Source: Raphanus sativus (lineage: Eukaryota; Streptophyta; Magnoliopsida; Brassicales; Brassicaceae). Taken from it: a DNA stretch of 64,000 bases. The notes under the pieces are model-generated. The model searched no databases and was not told the origin of the DNA. It saw nothing but the letters and a program-made list of their open reading frames with translations. The stretch covers positions 47,186,515 to 47,250,514 of the forward strand of contig NC_079514.1 of assembly GCF_000801105.2 (NCBI RefSeq). The letters are read 5' to 3'. The translations under genes were made by a program, and so were the position numbers. Shown here one piece after another: positions 11,575 through 22,190 of this stretch (the stretch's first letter is position 1; each line of letters begins with the position of its first letter).

Positions 11575-13392
11575 TGTGAGCTACTTATAAGGGTTCCCGA
11601 ATCGGCTTTCATGATAACTGGAAAGTAATCTTTTAATTTGAAATGAAACCGTCTTATTTCCGAAATGTTAACTTTGATATTTATTAATTTCTTTAATAAT
11701 ACAACTTTTTTAAAGTTGCAAAATTTTTTTTGTCAAATTTATAAATATTCTAAAACAATTTTTTAAAACCTTAGTTAAACTTGCAAAGAGTCACTAATTA
11801 GTAGTCCTATGATATTTGTGAAATTTTTAAACAATCTGATCAAAGTTTAATTATAATTTTCAGAGAATTTATTACTTGTATTTATGGTAGAAGGTTGAAT
11901 AAGCATATTGCATTACTATGGTAAGAAAATTAAGCAAAAGATTATAATTATGGAAGAAAATTCAAAATAGATATACTATATATATATATGTGTGTGTGTG
12001 TGTGTGAGTAACTGGGTCAGGATTTCCTATATATGTTTTCAATTAACTAAATATAATTGAGATTCAAGTGTGCGTTCAACAAAAATAAGCTTTTAAGGTA
12101 CACATGCAATTTTTATAAAAGACCTAATCACTAATTAAATTGTTACATATTCAGATTTTTATACTATATCAACATCATAAAATATATTTATCTTTGTCCT
12201 AATATGCTTGAAATTAAATTGGTTAGATTACGATAAATATCACATATTCTCAATTTCATATTCTAAATTTTTTTAAATGGTAAAATTTATAGCCTTAAAA
12301 AGCCTCAAATTGTATATTTTCATAAGAGTAATTTTCCATTTCCATCGTGTTACATAATTTAAAAATGCATTTTCTCTTTTGTTTTGTTTATTGTCGCTTT
12401 GGCTATTGTTTAAAATAATAAGATACTTTTTAAAATCTCTTGAAATATCAATTTCTGAATACATAAAAAAGTTACAAAAACATTAATTAATTAAGTTTTG
12501 GAAAATGATTGAGTTTAATATAGTTAATACAATTTTGAATCTCTTTGATTTCCTAGTTTACATAAAAACAAGGGAAATTTGGATGCATATACATAGTAGG
12601 ATTTAAATTAAATCACTAACCATAGTATTCATTAGGCTATGATATTTGTGTATTAATTTCTATATTGTCCTTTCTTACTTTCTCCCCTTTTTTTCAATTA
12701 ACTTTATAAATATAAAAAATATTTATTTGAATTTCTTAGGTATCTACAAAAAACATAGATTTTTTTCTGTTTATGAAATGTTTTGAATTTTATAACACCA
12801 ACATATATTTATAAATTGTGTATGTATAGTTATAAGAAATGTTTGTCTATTCTATTTACGAGATATAGAATAGCTTTGAAATTATGCAATCTGTATGTGC
12901 TGTATATTTCCATCTATTTATTTTTCCAATCTCCATCTCTATCCCTCTCCATCTTTCATTCTTTATATGTATCTTCTTTTCTCATTTTCTCTTTCTTTCT
13001 CTTACTTTTTTTTCTTTCTCTAATATGTAATGCTTTTTATTTTGTAAAAGGCTTTTCTAATACGTATTGTTCAAATAATAAATTGTTGTATTATATTCTA
13101 TTTACTAAGTATAGAATAAAATTTTAGTAATACATTTTCTTATTTCTCTCTTTCTCTCCATCCATTCCTCCTCAGGCAATTCCTCTCATACCCCTATATC
13201 TCATTCTTTAATCTCTATTGGCCATATTTTTTCTTTTAATTTTATATGTCAAACGAAAAATCATAAAATTAAATTGGAAACGTGAATATTTTTTATTTGA
13301 TAAAAATATTTCAAAAATAAAAAATTGTTTTTCATATTTTCGTGAAAATCATAAAAATATGATTAAAACGATTTTAAAATATTTTTTTGATG
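11575..13392. other. AT-rich intergenic DNA with TA/TG microsatellite
   Basis: No gene is recognised. A (TA)n(TG)n run lies near 11974-12006, and a pyrimidine-rich patch near 12925-13020. Confidence 0.4.
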
Positions 13393-13585
13393 ATTTTGTA
13401 TAGAACTTAAATATTTTCCCGTGGGTTCACTGGTCCATAGGGGGGGGGGTTAGGGTTTAGTTTTGATGATAGGAGAGGATTTGATTTAGGATTTTGTATA
13501 GAACTTAAATATTTTCCCGTGGGTTCACTGATCCATAGGGGAGGTTAGGGTTTAGTTTTGATGATAGGAGAGGATTTGATTTAGG
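13393..13585. repeat. tandem duplication, ~98 and ~95 bp
   Basis: The unit starting ATTTTGTATAGAACTTAAAT is present twice back to back (13393-13490, 13491-13585), and its first bases recur after copy 2. The copies differ mainly in a G-run (10 G in copy 1, shorter in copy 2). Confidence 0.85.
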
Positions 13586-13692
13586 ATTTTGGGTTTTGAT
13601 AAATAATAGAATTATAGAAAATGGGCATAGGAGATCAAGTGAGCTCATAGGAAATTGACTTACCACAAATAGGGGCACGGAAGAAGTTGGCT

Positions 13693-13785
13693 CATCCCTC
13701 CTTCCCTCCCTTCCCCCTCCCTCTTTCCCTCCTTCCCCCCACCCTCCCTCTCTCTCCCCGCCCTCCCTCTCTCTCTCTTCCACAT
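13693..13785 (+). repeat. long pyrimidine tract
   Basis: About 90 nearly uninterrupted C/T bases made of CCCTCC, TTCC and CTCT words. Mirror-like homopyrimidine tracts of this length can form triplex DNA. No gene is attached to it. Confidence 0.8.
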
Positions 13786-14299
13786 ACTAATATACTATAC
13801 TATAATGACCATCACATATAGAATAACAATTTATTTTAATTTGTACTATATCAATCAAATAGATTTTTTCATATGTTATATCATACTAAACTATCTGTTA
13901 TGAACAAATATGCTCTTTTATATTAAACATTGTGTTTATTCCATTAAACACTACAAATAAATAATAGAAAGAAAATTAAATTATTTTCTATTGTTGCATT
14001 CTTGTTTGAGATATCTATTCTATATCAATAACATAAATAGAATGGTATATGTTGTTGTGCGTGGCTTACAAACGTGTGACGCGCTACGGAGGATTACATT
14101 GTCTATTAGTGGGCTAAAAAGACACAGCTCCCAAGCCATGGCTATATTCTTAATTGATTGGCTTCCTATGAATATACAGCAAAATCACCCTAAAAACAAT
14201 TCTGGTTTATTTAAATAAATATTGGGAGTTCAGATTCTTAAATTTGTAACTATATGTAGTAAAATTGTTTTGTCTCATTTTTGCAATTATTATTTTGGA

Positions 14300-15538
14300 A
14301 TTCACAGGAAATGATGTCAAAGAGATGGCTAAAATAAATCAAGACATACTAATGCTAAGAGAAGATCAGGCTCCTAAATTTGACGAAATCTTGAGACAAT
14401 CTAAACAAAGGAAAATTTCAATTGTTGGCATTAAACCCAGCATAATTGATCTGAATGTGAAACCTTGTTCGGATTCCGATGAGGAAGAAAAAGGAGAAAT
14501 TACAAAAGCATTTCAGAATCTTGCAGGTTTAAAATCTCATGATGTTATATTGATCATAAGGTTTTGTACAAGCTTCAGGTCGAGATCTTTGCTCGTCTTC
14601 CATGCTTAGAATATTGGAAACTGCAGTTTCTTAACAAGAAACTTTTGCAGTTGTTAAGGAGTTGTGAAATTTTCAGGGTGAGACAAAAAGGGGACTTGTG
14701 AAACCCCATGTGATTTTGCATTCAGGGGCTGAATCTAATTGGGAAATGTTTGATAAGGATTTTAAAACATTTCGGTGACTTCCTAAAGTTCCTTCTTCTG
14801 ACTATTGCTTTTTCTACAGCAATGAAGAAACAATTAGTGTGGGTACGCAACTAATTGTCATAGGAAAAGAAATAGAGGGAGTTGTGGTGTTTCGCTATGA
14901 GCTAGAGAATCATAAGTGGTTCAAAGGTCCTTCGATGATCACACCGAGGGTCATGTACGGTTCTGCAAGCCATGGAAAAAACACATTTTTGGCAGGAGGC
15001 ATTCAACTGGATGACAATGGGAACCCTATTATTGTGCAAACTGTAGAAAAGTATAATGCTGATAAAAAAAGGTTGACTATGATTAATGGAATGCATAAAG
15101 CAAGGAAGTTCAGCTCAGGATTTTTCTCGCGTGGAAAATTTTATGTCATTGGTGGCCGAGATGAGAATGATAAACACCCTACTTGTGGAGAAAGGTATGA
15201 TGGGACCACAAATCTTGGGAGTTGATTCCTGACATTTTAAAAGACGTGAGATTAATTATGTCTTCTCAATCTCCGCCCTTTATTGATGTGGTTGATAACA
15301 ATCTATACATGTTGGAGACATCTTTGAACGAGCTTTGTATATATGATATAAGCAAAAATATTTGGAAAAAACTTGGTGTTGTCCCTGTGAGAGCAAATGC
15401 CTTTGGTTGGGGGGTTGCGTTTAAATCGATGGGAGATAGATTTCTGGTTATTGGAACTTCTCACTCTTTGCATAGGACATCAAGACTCTATTCATGCAGT
15501 CCTTCTCCAGATGTGGAAGAACAGCACTGAGAAGAATT
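14300..15538 (+). pseudogene. F-box/kelch-repeat protein pseudogene
   Basis: Conceptual pieces on the plus strand resemble plant F-box/kelch proteins of the At5g60570/At1g26930 type (from memory). There is an acidic linker (DSDEEE, about 14478), an F-box-like EIFARLPCLEYW (about 14582-14617), then kelch blocks with AGG (14992-15000) and a VIGGRDEN motif (about 15147). The F-box pieces need a change of frame near 14570. A stop replaces coding sequence near 14698 (TTGTGA) and another near 14775 (CGGTGA). A third break separates the two kelch ORFs at 15222. At least four lesions make a working product unlikely. It may retain an intron acceptor (TTCACAG, ends 14308). It sits between the two SAUR-upstream repeats, so it probably arrived with the local rearrangement. 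Confidence 0.8.
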
Positions 15539-15894
15539 AAAACATTGGTGTGATGGTGATGAGATCCCACATTTTATTCATAACTGTTGTGTGATGTTTG
15601 CTTAAAGTTGTTTCTTAGGCAAACTTGGTTGTTTTGAATTATGCTTACAATAATTTTGGCCGTTTGGACCCAAAACAATTAAAATTGTGGTTTTATGTTG
15701 TTTGTGTTTTCTGATTTTTTGTTTTGAATATGGGATATAAATGATGTTGTTTTCGTTTATTTTAACTTCTTTTGTTTATGCAAAAAAAAAGATTAATGTT
15801 GTTTATTTAATGTTTATTGAATTTTATGGTTTTGTGTTTTCCGCTCTTCAGACATAAAATATCACTTAATCGTGTTCAGTTAAAATTTAATATG
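15539..15894. other. 3' flank of the kelch pseudogene
   Basis: T-rich, non-coding DNA resembling a 3' UTR. Nothing else is seen. Confidence 0.4.
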
Positions 15895-16479
15895 GTTTCA
15901 GTTTGTTTTTCCCAAAGTTATAGGTTTTCAAAAGTTATATACACATTAAAATCAACTCTAAATTTATTTTCTTGGTATGGATAACTGGAGTTTTTAGGTT
16001 ATTTGGTTTTTAACTACAAACCATGATCGTATTAATTTTTTTTTTTTAGAATTTCCTATTTTATTTTATATGGTTAGATAATGGATTTACTAAACATAGA
16101 ATATACTAATTTAGTTTTGGTAATTTTGATATAACAATTGTATTATATTTTATATGAACCCAAAATGGTATTATTTACATAGAGGAATGGCAAAATAATG
16201 GAGTTGTCAATAATTAGAAATAAGCAAACAAAAGTTATGAAAATGTGTTTATTTATCTATAAATAATAATAAGAATAACGTTTTATTTTATAATATTATT
16301 TATTAGTGTATTATTAGCGCCTTGATATCTGTAACTAGCTAATACATAATCTCAGTTTCAAAAGTCTATTATTTATCCGTGATCAACGATTTGACTTCAT
16401 TATGTTTTGTTTCTTTGAAGCCGATTTAAAGAACATTCAGAGGCTATATGAGAATCAAGTTTTTCTTCGTAGAAGTCAA
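15895..16479 (+). repeat. direct repeat copy 2 (SAUR upstream region)
   Basis: Second copy of 10987-11574, about 4.9 kb downstream in the same orientation. It ends one base before the SAUR ATG, so it is the original promoter and leader. TATAAATA lies near 16259. Confidence 0.9.
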
Positions 16480-16480
16480 A

Positions 16481-16897
16481 ATGAAGAACAAATTCATAAA
16501 ATCATGTGAAAACAAATTCAAAAATATGAAGAGCAAATCCATAGTCACACCTTGTTGAACATCATATTCATGGGAGAGTTGCTACGAGAAGGTTTCTTGG
16601 GGATTCAAGAAAGAAAATGAAGCCATATCTAAAAATGTTCCAAGAGGACATTTTGTAGTGTATGTAGGTGATGATAACAAGAGGTTTGTAATAAAGATGA
16701 GTTTTCTTAAACACCCAATCTTCAAGGCATTGCTTGATCAAGCTCAAGATGCTTATGATTTCATTTCTGGCCCATCAAGATTATGGTTTCCATGCCAGAA
16801 AATACTTTCCTCGATGTTGTTCGTTACAGTGGGCTCCTCAGCATCAACGGAACTGTATTGGTATGTACATGTAAGAAATGGAGAAATATTCATTTGA
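16481..16897 (+). pseudogene. SAUR auxin-responsive protein pseudogene
   Basis: SAURs are small, intronless auxin-induced growth proteins. From the ATG at 16481 the frame has a basic N-terminus, then the SAUR core NVPRGHFVVYVGDDNKRF and FLKHPIFKALLDQA. Two lesions are visible. A TGA at 16556-16558 stands where the reading continues with tryptophan-rich sequence, as if TGG had mutated. A one-base loss near 16797-16803 shifts the frame, so the conserved tail continues only in the next frame. A short product from a downstream start is conceivable but would lack part of the domain. Position beside PAL matches Arabidopsis At3g53250 (SAUR57) next to PAL2, from memory. The protein core is well kept, so the loss looks recent. 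Confidence 0.85.
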
Positions 16898-17326
16898 TTT
16901 TGATTCATCATCTCTGAATCTATTTTTCCAGAGAGGATTAATGTTCATTAGATAATGTTGTACACTAATTAAGTAAAAGTTTGTCAAAGAAACAAAAATT
17001 AACGTTTCGTTCATACGTATGATCCATAATATGATAAGTATAAGCAAGACTCAGTGAACATGGAACATTTCAGGTAAACTCTGACAGATTGTTTTTTCTC
17101 AGACATGGTTGCTTCTGTTCGGTCTCATATAACAGATTGAAACGATTGTCTGATGCATCAAATAAATTACACGTAACTTTCATATATATTATACAAAGTG
17201 ACACCATTCACATTACAATCAGTCACTGGTAAAAAACTCAAATTCAAACATATAAAAAGACGAAGTAAAAGCAACAAAACTGAAGCTGGACAAAATAAAA
17301 CAGAGCAAAACAGAGGAATGCTTCTC
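16898..17326. other. convergent 3' region between SAUR relic and PAL
   Basis: No gene is seen. This contains the PAL 3' UTR on the minus strand. Confidence 0.4.
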
Positions 17327-19826
17327 TTAGCATATGGGAATGGGAGCTCCGTTCCATTCCTTGAGACAATCCATCAGTGGATCAATAATCTTACCTTCAC
17401 ACATTGCAGTGAACACCTTATCAAACTCCTCTCCCGGAGACACAACCTTTTCTCCGGTCAACAACTTCGTTCCGAGCTCCTCCCTCACAAACTTATACAA
17501 TGGATAAGACCGACATTCCTTAATCCTGTTCGGAATCACAGCTGTTCCGTTACCGTAAGCCTCTCTAGTCGCCTCAACTTCTTTAGGAAGAACCACCTTG
17601 AGCTCCTCCTCAAAAGCTCCAATCTTTTGAAAGATCGAACTCACTGCGTTCTTCTCACTCTCCCCATTGGATAAAGCGTGATCAACAATAACTTGTCTTA
17701 ACTTCTGCATCAATGGGTAAGTAGCGCTACAAGGATCGTCAACATACGTAAACACCTGTTCACGATCAACGACCTTAAGCAAGTCTTTCTCACAGAACCT
17801 TGATGGATGCAACTCCCCGTTGACTCCAGTGGTCAACACTTTCTTCGCCACTTGAGAAACAGTATTCTTCACAGTCTGTCTCAGATTCTCCTCAAGATGT
17901 CGCAAATCAACAGCTTGACATATAGCGACGAGGAACGTTGTGGACATCAGCTTGAGAATGTCAACAGCTTCAGACGTTTTACGAGACGAAATGAGTCCTA
18001 AAGAGTTAACATCTTGGTTATGCTGCTCAGCTGACTGAACATGGCTCGTAACCGGATTGGCTAGGTACTGAAGCTCAGAGCAGTAAGAAGCCATGGCGAT
18101 CTCAGCTCCTTTGAATCCGTAATCCAAGCTCGGGTTGTTGGAAGCGGTTAAATTCGACGGAAGACCGTTATTGTAAAAGTCGTTAACAAGCTCGGAGAAC
18201 TGAGCGAACATGAGCTTCCCGATAGCTGCAATCGCTAAACGCGTGTTGTCCATAGAGACACCTATAGGAGTCCCCTGGAAGTTACCGCCGTGAATCGCTT
18301 TGTTCCTCGAAACGTCGATTAACGGATTGTCGTTAACGGAGTTGATCTCACGCTCGATCGACTTGGTGGCGTGACGGATCACTTCGATCTGAGGGCCTAG
18401 CCACTGAGGAGACGTGCGGAGCGCGTAACGGTCTTGTTTCGGTTTCTGCAACGGATCCATCTCGTGAAGCTTCTGCGCTAACTTCATGTACGAGCTCCCG
18501 TCGAGGATGTGCTCCATGATCGCCGCCGCTTCGATTTGTCCGGGGTGGTGTTTGAGTCGGTGAGTCAAATGATCGGTGAACTCCGGCTTCCCGCTCATCA
18601 CCTCCGCGAAGATCGCCGATAAAACCTCGGCGAGGACCGATTGAACGTTCGCTTCGAAGAGAACCATCGACGCCATGCCGGATCCAACCGCCGTGCCGTT
18701 GACGAGCGCTAAGCCTTCCTTAGGCTGTAGATCGAAGAATCCGGATGCGATTCCGGCTTTCTTGAAGGCTTCTTCGGCGGTTAGGGATTCGCCGTCGGGA
18801 CCGGTGGCTTTGGAGTTCGGACGGCCGGTGAGGAGGCCGGCGATGTAGGAGAGGGGGACGAGATCGCCGGAGGCGGTTATGGTTCCGCGGAGGGGGAGAG
18901 ACGGAGATATGTTGTGGTTGAGGAGGCTGGTGATCGCTTCGAGGATTTCGAATCGGATCCCGGAGTATCCTTGGAGGAGTGTGTTGACTCGGACGAGCAT
19001 GGCGGCTCTCGTGGCGGATTCCGGTAGCGTGTGGCATGTCTCCTTCGTGTTCCCGAAGATTCCGGCGTTCAAAAACCTGAAACGTAACAAACAAAATTTC
19101 ATTAAAAACTATATTATAAAATAAAATAAAATTTGACCTCGACCTGACCCGACCCGACCCGATATACTGACCCGGCGTGTTTCCCATGCAACAAAAACCC
19201 TCGTGAGTATATTCAGTGACAATTAGACCGCACCAAATAATCTCTGCCAATTACCCACTTAATCCACTAAATTATTATATCTCTAATTCGAACCCCGAAC
19301 TTTCAAATTTAAAAGAAAAACTAGAAAATAAAATAATGGTTGATCACATTCCTTGCATGCTCTAGTTAATTACACATAATTTTGAAATTTTAGTTAATTA
19401 CCTGATGAGTTCGGTTTGCAATGCGGTACCGTTTTTGGTTCTCCGGTGAGAAGTAGCTCCAAACCCGGTGGTTACACCGTAACTGTCAGTACCTTTACCC
19501 ATACTCTCCATAACCCAATCGCTGCTAGCTTTCACGCCAGCTCTCGAAGCCTCCGCTAGCTCGACCTTCACTCCACCGCCTACGTTCGAGATCGCCGCGA
19601 CTTGTCCGATCGTGAGCGTTTCTCCCCCGAGATTCACCACCGGTCTACGGTACTCCTCAACCATCCTCTTCACCTCATCCAAATGACTCCCTTTCATCTG
19701 CTCCGCCGCAGCACCCCAATTCAACGGATCCGCCGCCACAATCACTTTAGTCTTCTCTACTCCGCCGCACAACAACATCGCTTCGGTTTTGCCGTTTTGG
19801 TGAACTGATACGTTGATCTGATCCAT
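17327..19826 (-). CDS. PAL2: phenylalanine ammonia-lyase (PAL2-type)
   Basis: Deaminates L-phenylalanine to trans-cinnamate, the entry step of phenylpropanoid, lignin and flavonoid synthesis; cytosolic homotetramer. There are two exons, 19826-19402 and 19076-17327. The intron (19401-19077) is GT-AG and splits an arginine codon at the position conserved in plant PALs. The protein is 724 residues, the usual length. Visible key residues are the Ala-Ser-Gly triad that cyclises to the MIO electrophile (residues 210-212, in [13 protein letters not shown]), the catalytic tyrosine in [10 protein letters not shown] (Tyr116), and the IHGGNFQG and VNDNPL loops. The C-terminus is [10 protein letters not shown]. 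Residues such as QTELIR, HNISPS and [10 protein letters not shown] match my memory of Arabidopsis PAL2 better than PAL1. The N-terminus is slightly longer than PAL2. No lesion is seen. Confidence 0.97.
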
Positions 19827-19955
19827 TGGTTTTTGAGTTAGTGTTTGATAAATAGGAACAGATCTTTTGAATTGTTGGTGAATAAAGAGAGCTTTTGAAA
19901 TGTTGGTGAAGGAGTTTGGTTTTGTGTTCCTGAGGAAGAAGAGAAGGAGAAGAGT

Positions 19956-19965
19956 GGTTTATATA
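19956..19965 (-). promoter_or_regulatory. TATA box of PAL
   Basis: TATATAAACC on the minus strand, about 130 bp before the PAL start codon, a normal spacing for a short plant 5' UTR. Confidence 0.65.
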
Positions 19966-20221
19966 AGGACACCATGTGGTAGTGTTTGTTGTTAGGTAAG
20001 TACAAGATAACAAGTTTATTTTTTTGTTTTATTATGTAATAATGAAAACCATATACTGAAAATGAGAACTGAGGGGTGGGTGGCGAGTTTCATGATGACC
20101 GTTGGATGACTTGTGAGAATCTAACGGTTGAAGATGGAGAACGTGAATTTGGTTTGAGCCGCAAAAAGTCTCTTTGGAAAAAGTGGTCGCAACTGGTGGG
20201 TGAAGGAAAATAGCGTTTTGC

Positions 20222-20232
20222 GGTTGGTGAGA
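20222..20232 (-). promoter_or_regulatory. PAL box L / AC-II element
   Basis: The minus strand reads TCTCACCAACC, about 400 bp before the start codon. This matches box L of PAL promoters and contains the AC-II core ACCAACC, bound by R2R3-MYB factors of the lignin/phenylpropanoid network. Other ACC-rich words (CACCCACC near 20076 and 20196, CACACCTACTCC near 20258) lie close by. Function is inferred from motif and position. Confidence 0.6.
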
Positions 20233-20609
20233 GATTACGAGTGATTATGGTTTGGGAGGAGTAGGTGTGTAAGAACGTAGTAGAGTCAATTTCAAAGTCC
20301 CCACCAAATAAAACTTCAAGGATACTAAGAGATTTTTAGTAGTTTTGCTTCGTCTCATATGACACAATTTGTTATGTCTCAGCATGTATTCATGAGTTCA
20401 TGACCGGTCTTTAGCACAGCAGAACAAAACGTTCAGTTTAGTTCCAAAAACTTAAGTAATCAATTTGTATAGACTTTTTAACTTTTAAATTGATTAATTA
20501 GATATTATGTATAAATTATTCAATGTCAATCCAAAATTGTTTTAGGTCCTATAAATTATTCAATGTCAATCCATAATTTAGGTCCTCTATATTTCTTCAA
20601 AAAAAATTA

Positions 20610-22190
20610 TCTATATTATTAAAGTATCTATTTATAGAATATTAATTAAACTTTCTATAAAAATGTTTGTCTTAACCAGTTTATTAAATGTGTTTTTATC
20701 ACTTTATTTTTTTATAGATGGTTTCTATTTTAATGCTTGTCTTTTTCAGTTTAGTTAATGTGTTGTCCTAAAACAAAATTTAACTTCTCTTATATTAAAT
20801 AAATTTCGAAATTATATATTTGTTATCATAAAAAAAAATCTAAGATATTAATTTCGAAATTATTTGTTGTCGTAGAATAAAATTTAACTTCCATTCTCTA
20901 TTAAAATAATTTCAAGATAAAATTGAATTTTTCTTTTCATCTAAACCAATGTTTATTCACCTCATATAGAGCTAGGTCTCAATAAGTCTAAAAATTATCG
21001 TATGAATAAATTTTCTACCTTAATGTTATATGTATAGTTTCAACTTTTTCTCATATATAACATTAAGATGTACCTGTATAAAAATCAGTGTAAATCATTA
21101 ATCTATGTAAAATATTACCGATCTATATATATATTTATCTATGTTTACGCTTCCAACCAACTACACAAATCGACTGTTGTTAACCTTTCTCAAAAAAAAA
21201 AAAAACAAATCAAATCGATTTTTCTTATGCTTTCACAACAAACCAAATCAATCATTTTAGAACACAAACAAAATATCTTTATTACTCTATCAAATCTACA
21301 ATCAATATCAAATATTAATTAACTTCAATATAGTGACATGATTTTCGCTAACTATCTATATTTAGCTAATAAATAATAAATTATATATGTTTTTCCCAGT
21401 AAAATCTGTTAACTGAACTTGCAGAATACTAAATATTAAATATAAGATTAAGTAAATGGTTAAGAATGAGGCAATTGCTTATATTTTTGCTAACTACATT
21501 ATTTTTAGGAAACAATTGATTTGCTTTATAAATGTTATGAACATTTATTAATTAACTAGGTGTAACTAGACATGCAAACAATATACAACTTTGAAACAGA
21601 ATGAAAAATAAACCAATTATTTCAAAAGAGATTTAATTACTCCATACCTTGATTCATAAAGAAAAAACATCAGATTCACAAAGATAAAACATTAGACCTT
21701 CGATTAATGAGTTTTGAAATCATCATCGCCATGGGAAAACACCGAAGTCGAGATATTTCTTTTTTTTCATTCTTCACAATTTTTTTCTAAACACCGAACG
21801 GTTACAAAACAAAATTATCGGTTAGAATAAGAGAGGGGTCATGAGCCACTAGACCAACTTAATTTAATCTAAAACACTATGGCCCTAACAAAAAATGTAA
21901 TAACAATGAGCCGACTAAATTGATTTATATATGACTCGAAGTCATTTATTTCAACGTATTTTAAATTAACTAAATTGATTTATATATTTCATATATAATC
22001 TATCATTGTTTCATTTTAAGCTTTCTTTATATAATAAAAAATATTTTTCACACATTTGAAAATATTTTTCACACATTTGATTGTTTTCTAAAAACTCAAA
22101 AACTATCACAAGTAACTATTAACAAATACATCATTTAGTGTAAATCAAAAATTAAAAAATAAAATAAACACCCGCCCGGTCATGGTCTAG
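20610..22190 (+). mobile_element. candidate non-autonomous Helitron upstream of PAL
   Basis: The 5' end is TCTATATTATTAAAG after an A; nearly the same 5' sequence starts the Helitron at 53204. The 3' end at 22187-22190 is CTAG followed by T, preceded by CACCCGCCCGGTCATGGT, a worn form of the GC-rich hairpin. The interior (about 1.58 kb) is AT-rich without a gene. Pairing of the ends is inferred. Confidence 0.5.

Noticed and set aside
18720..19250. 176-residue ORF antisense-frame to PAL exon 2 and intron
   Set aside because: It is a shadow of the GC-rich PAL coding sequence in another frame and runs through the intron.
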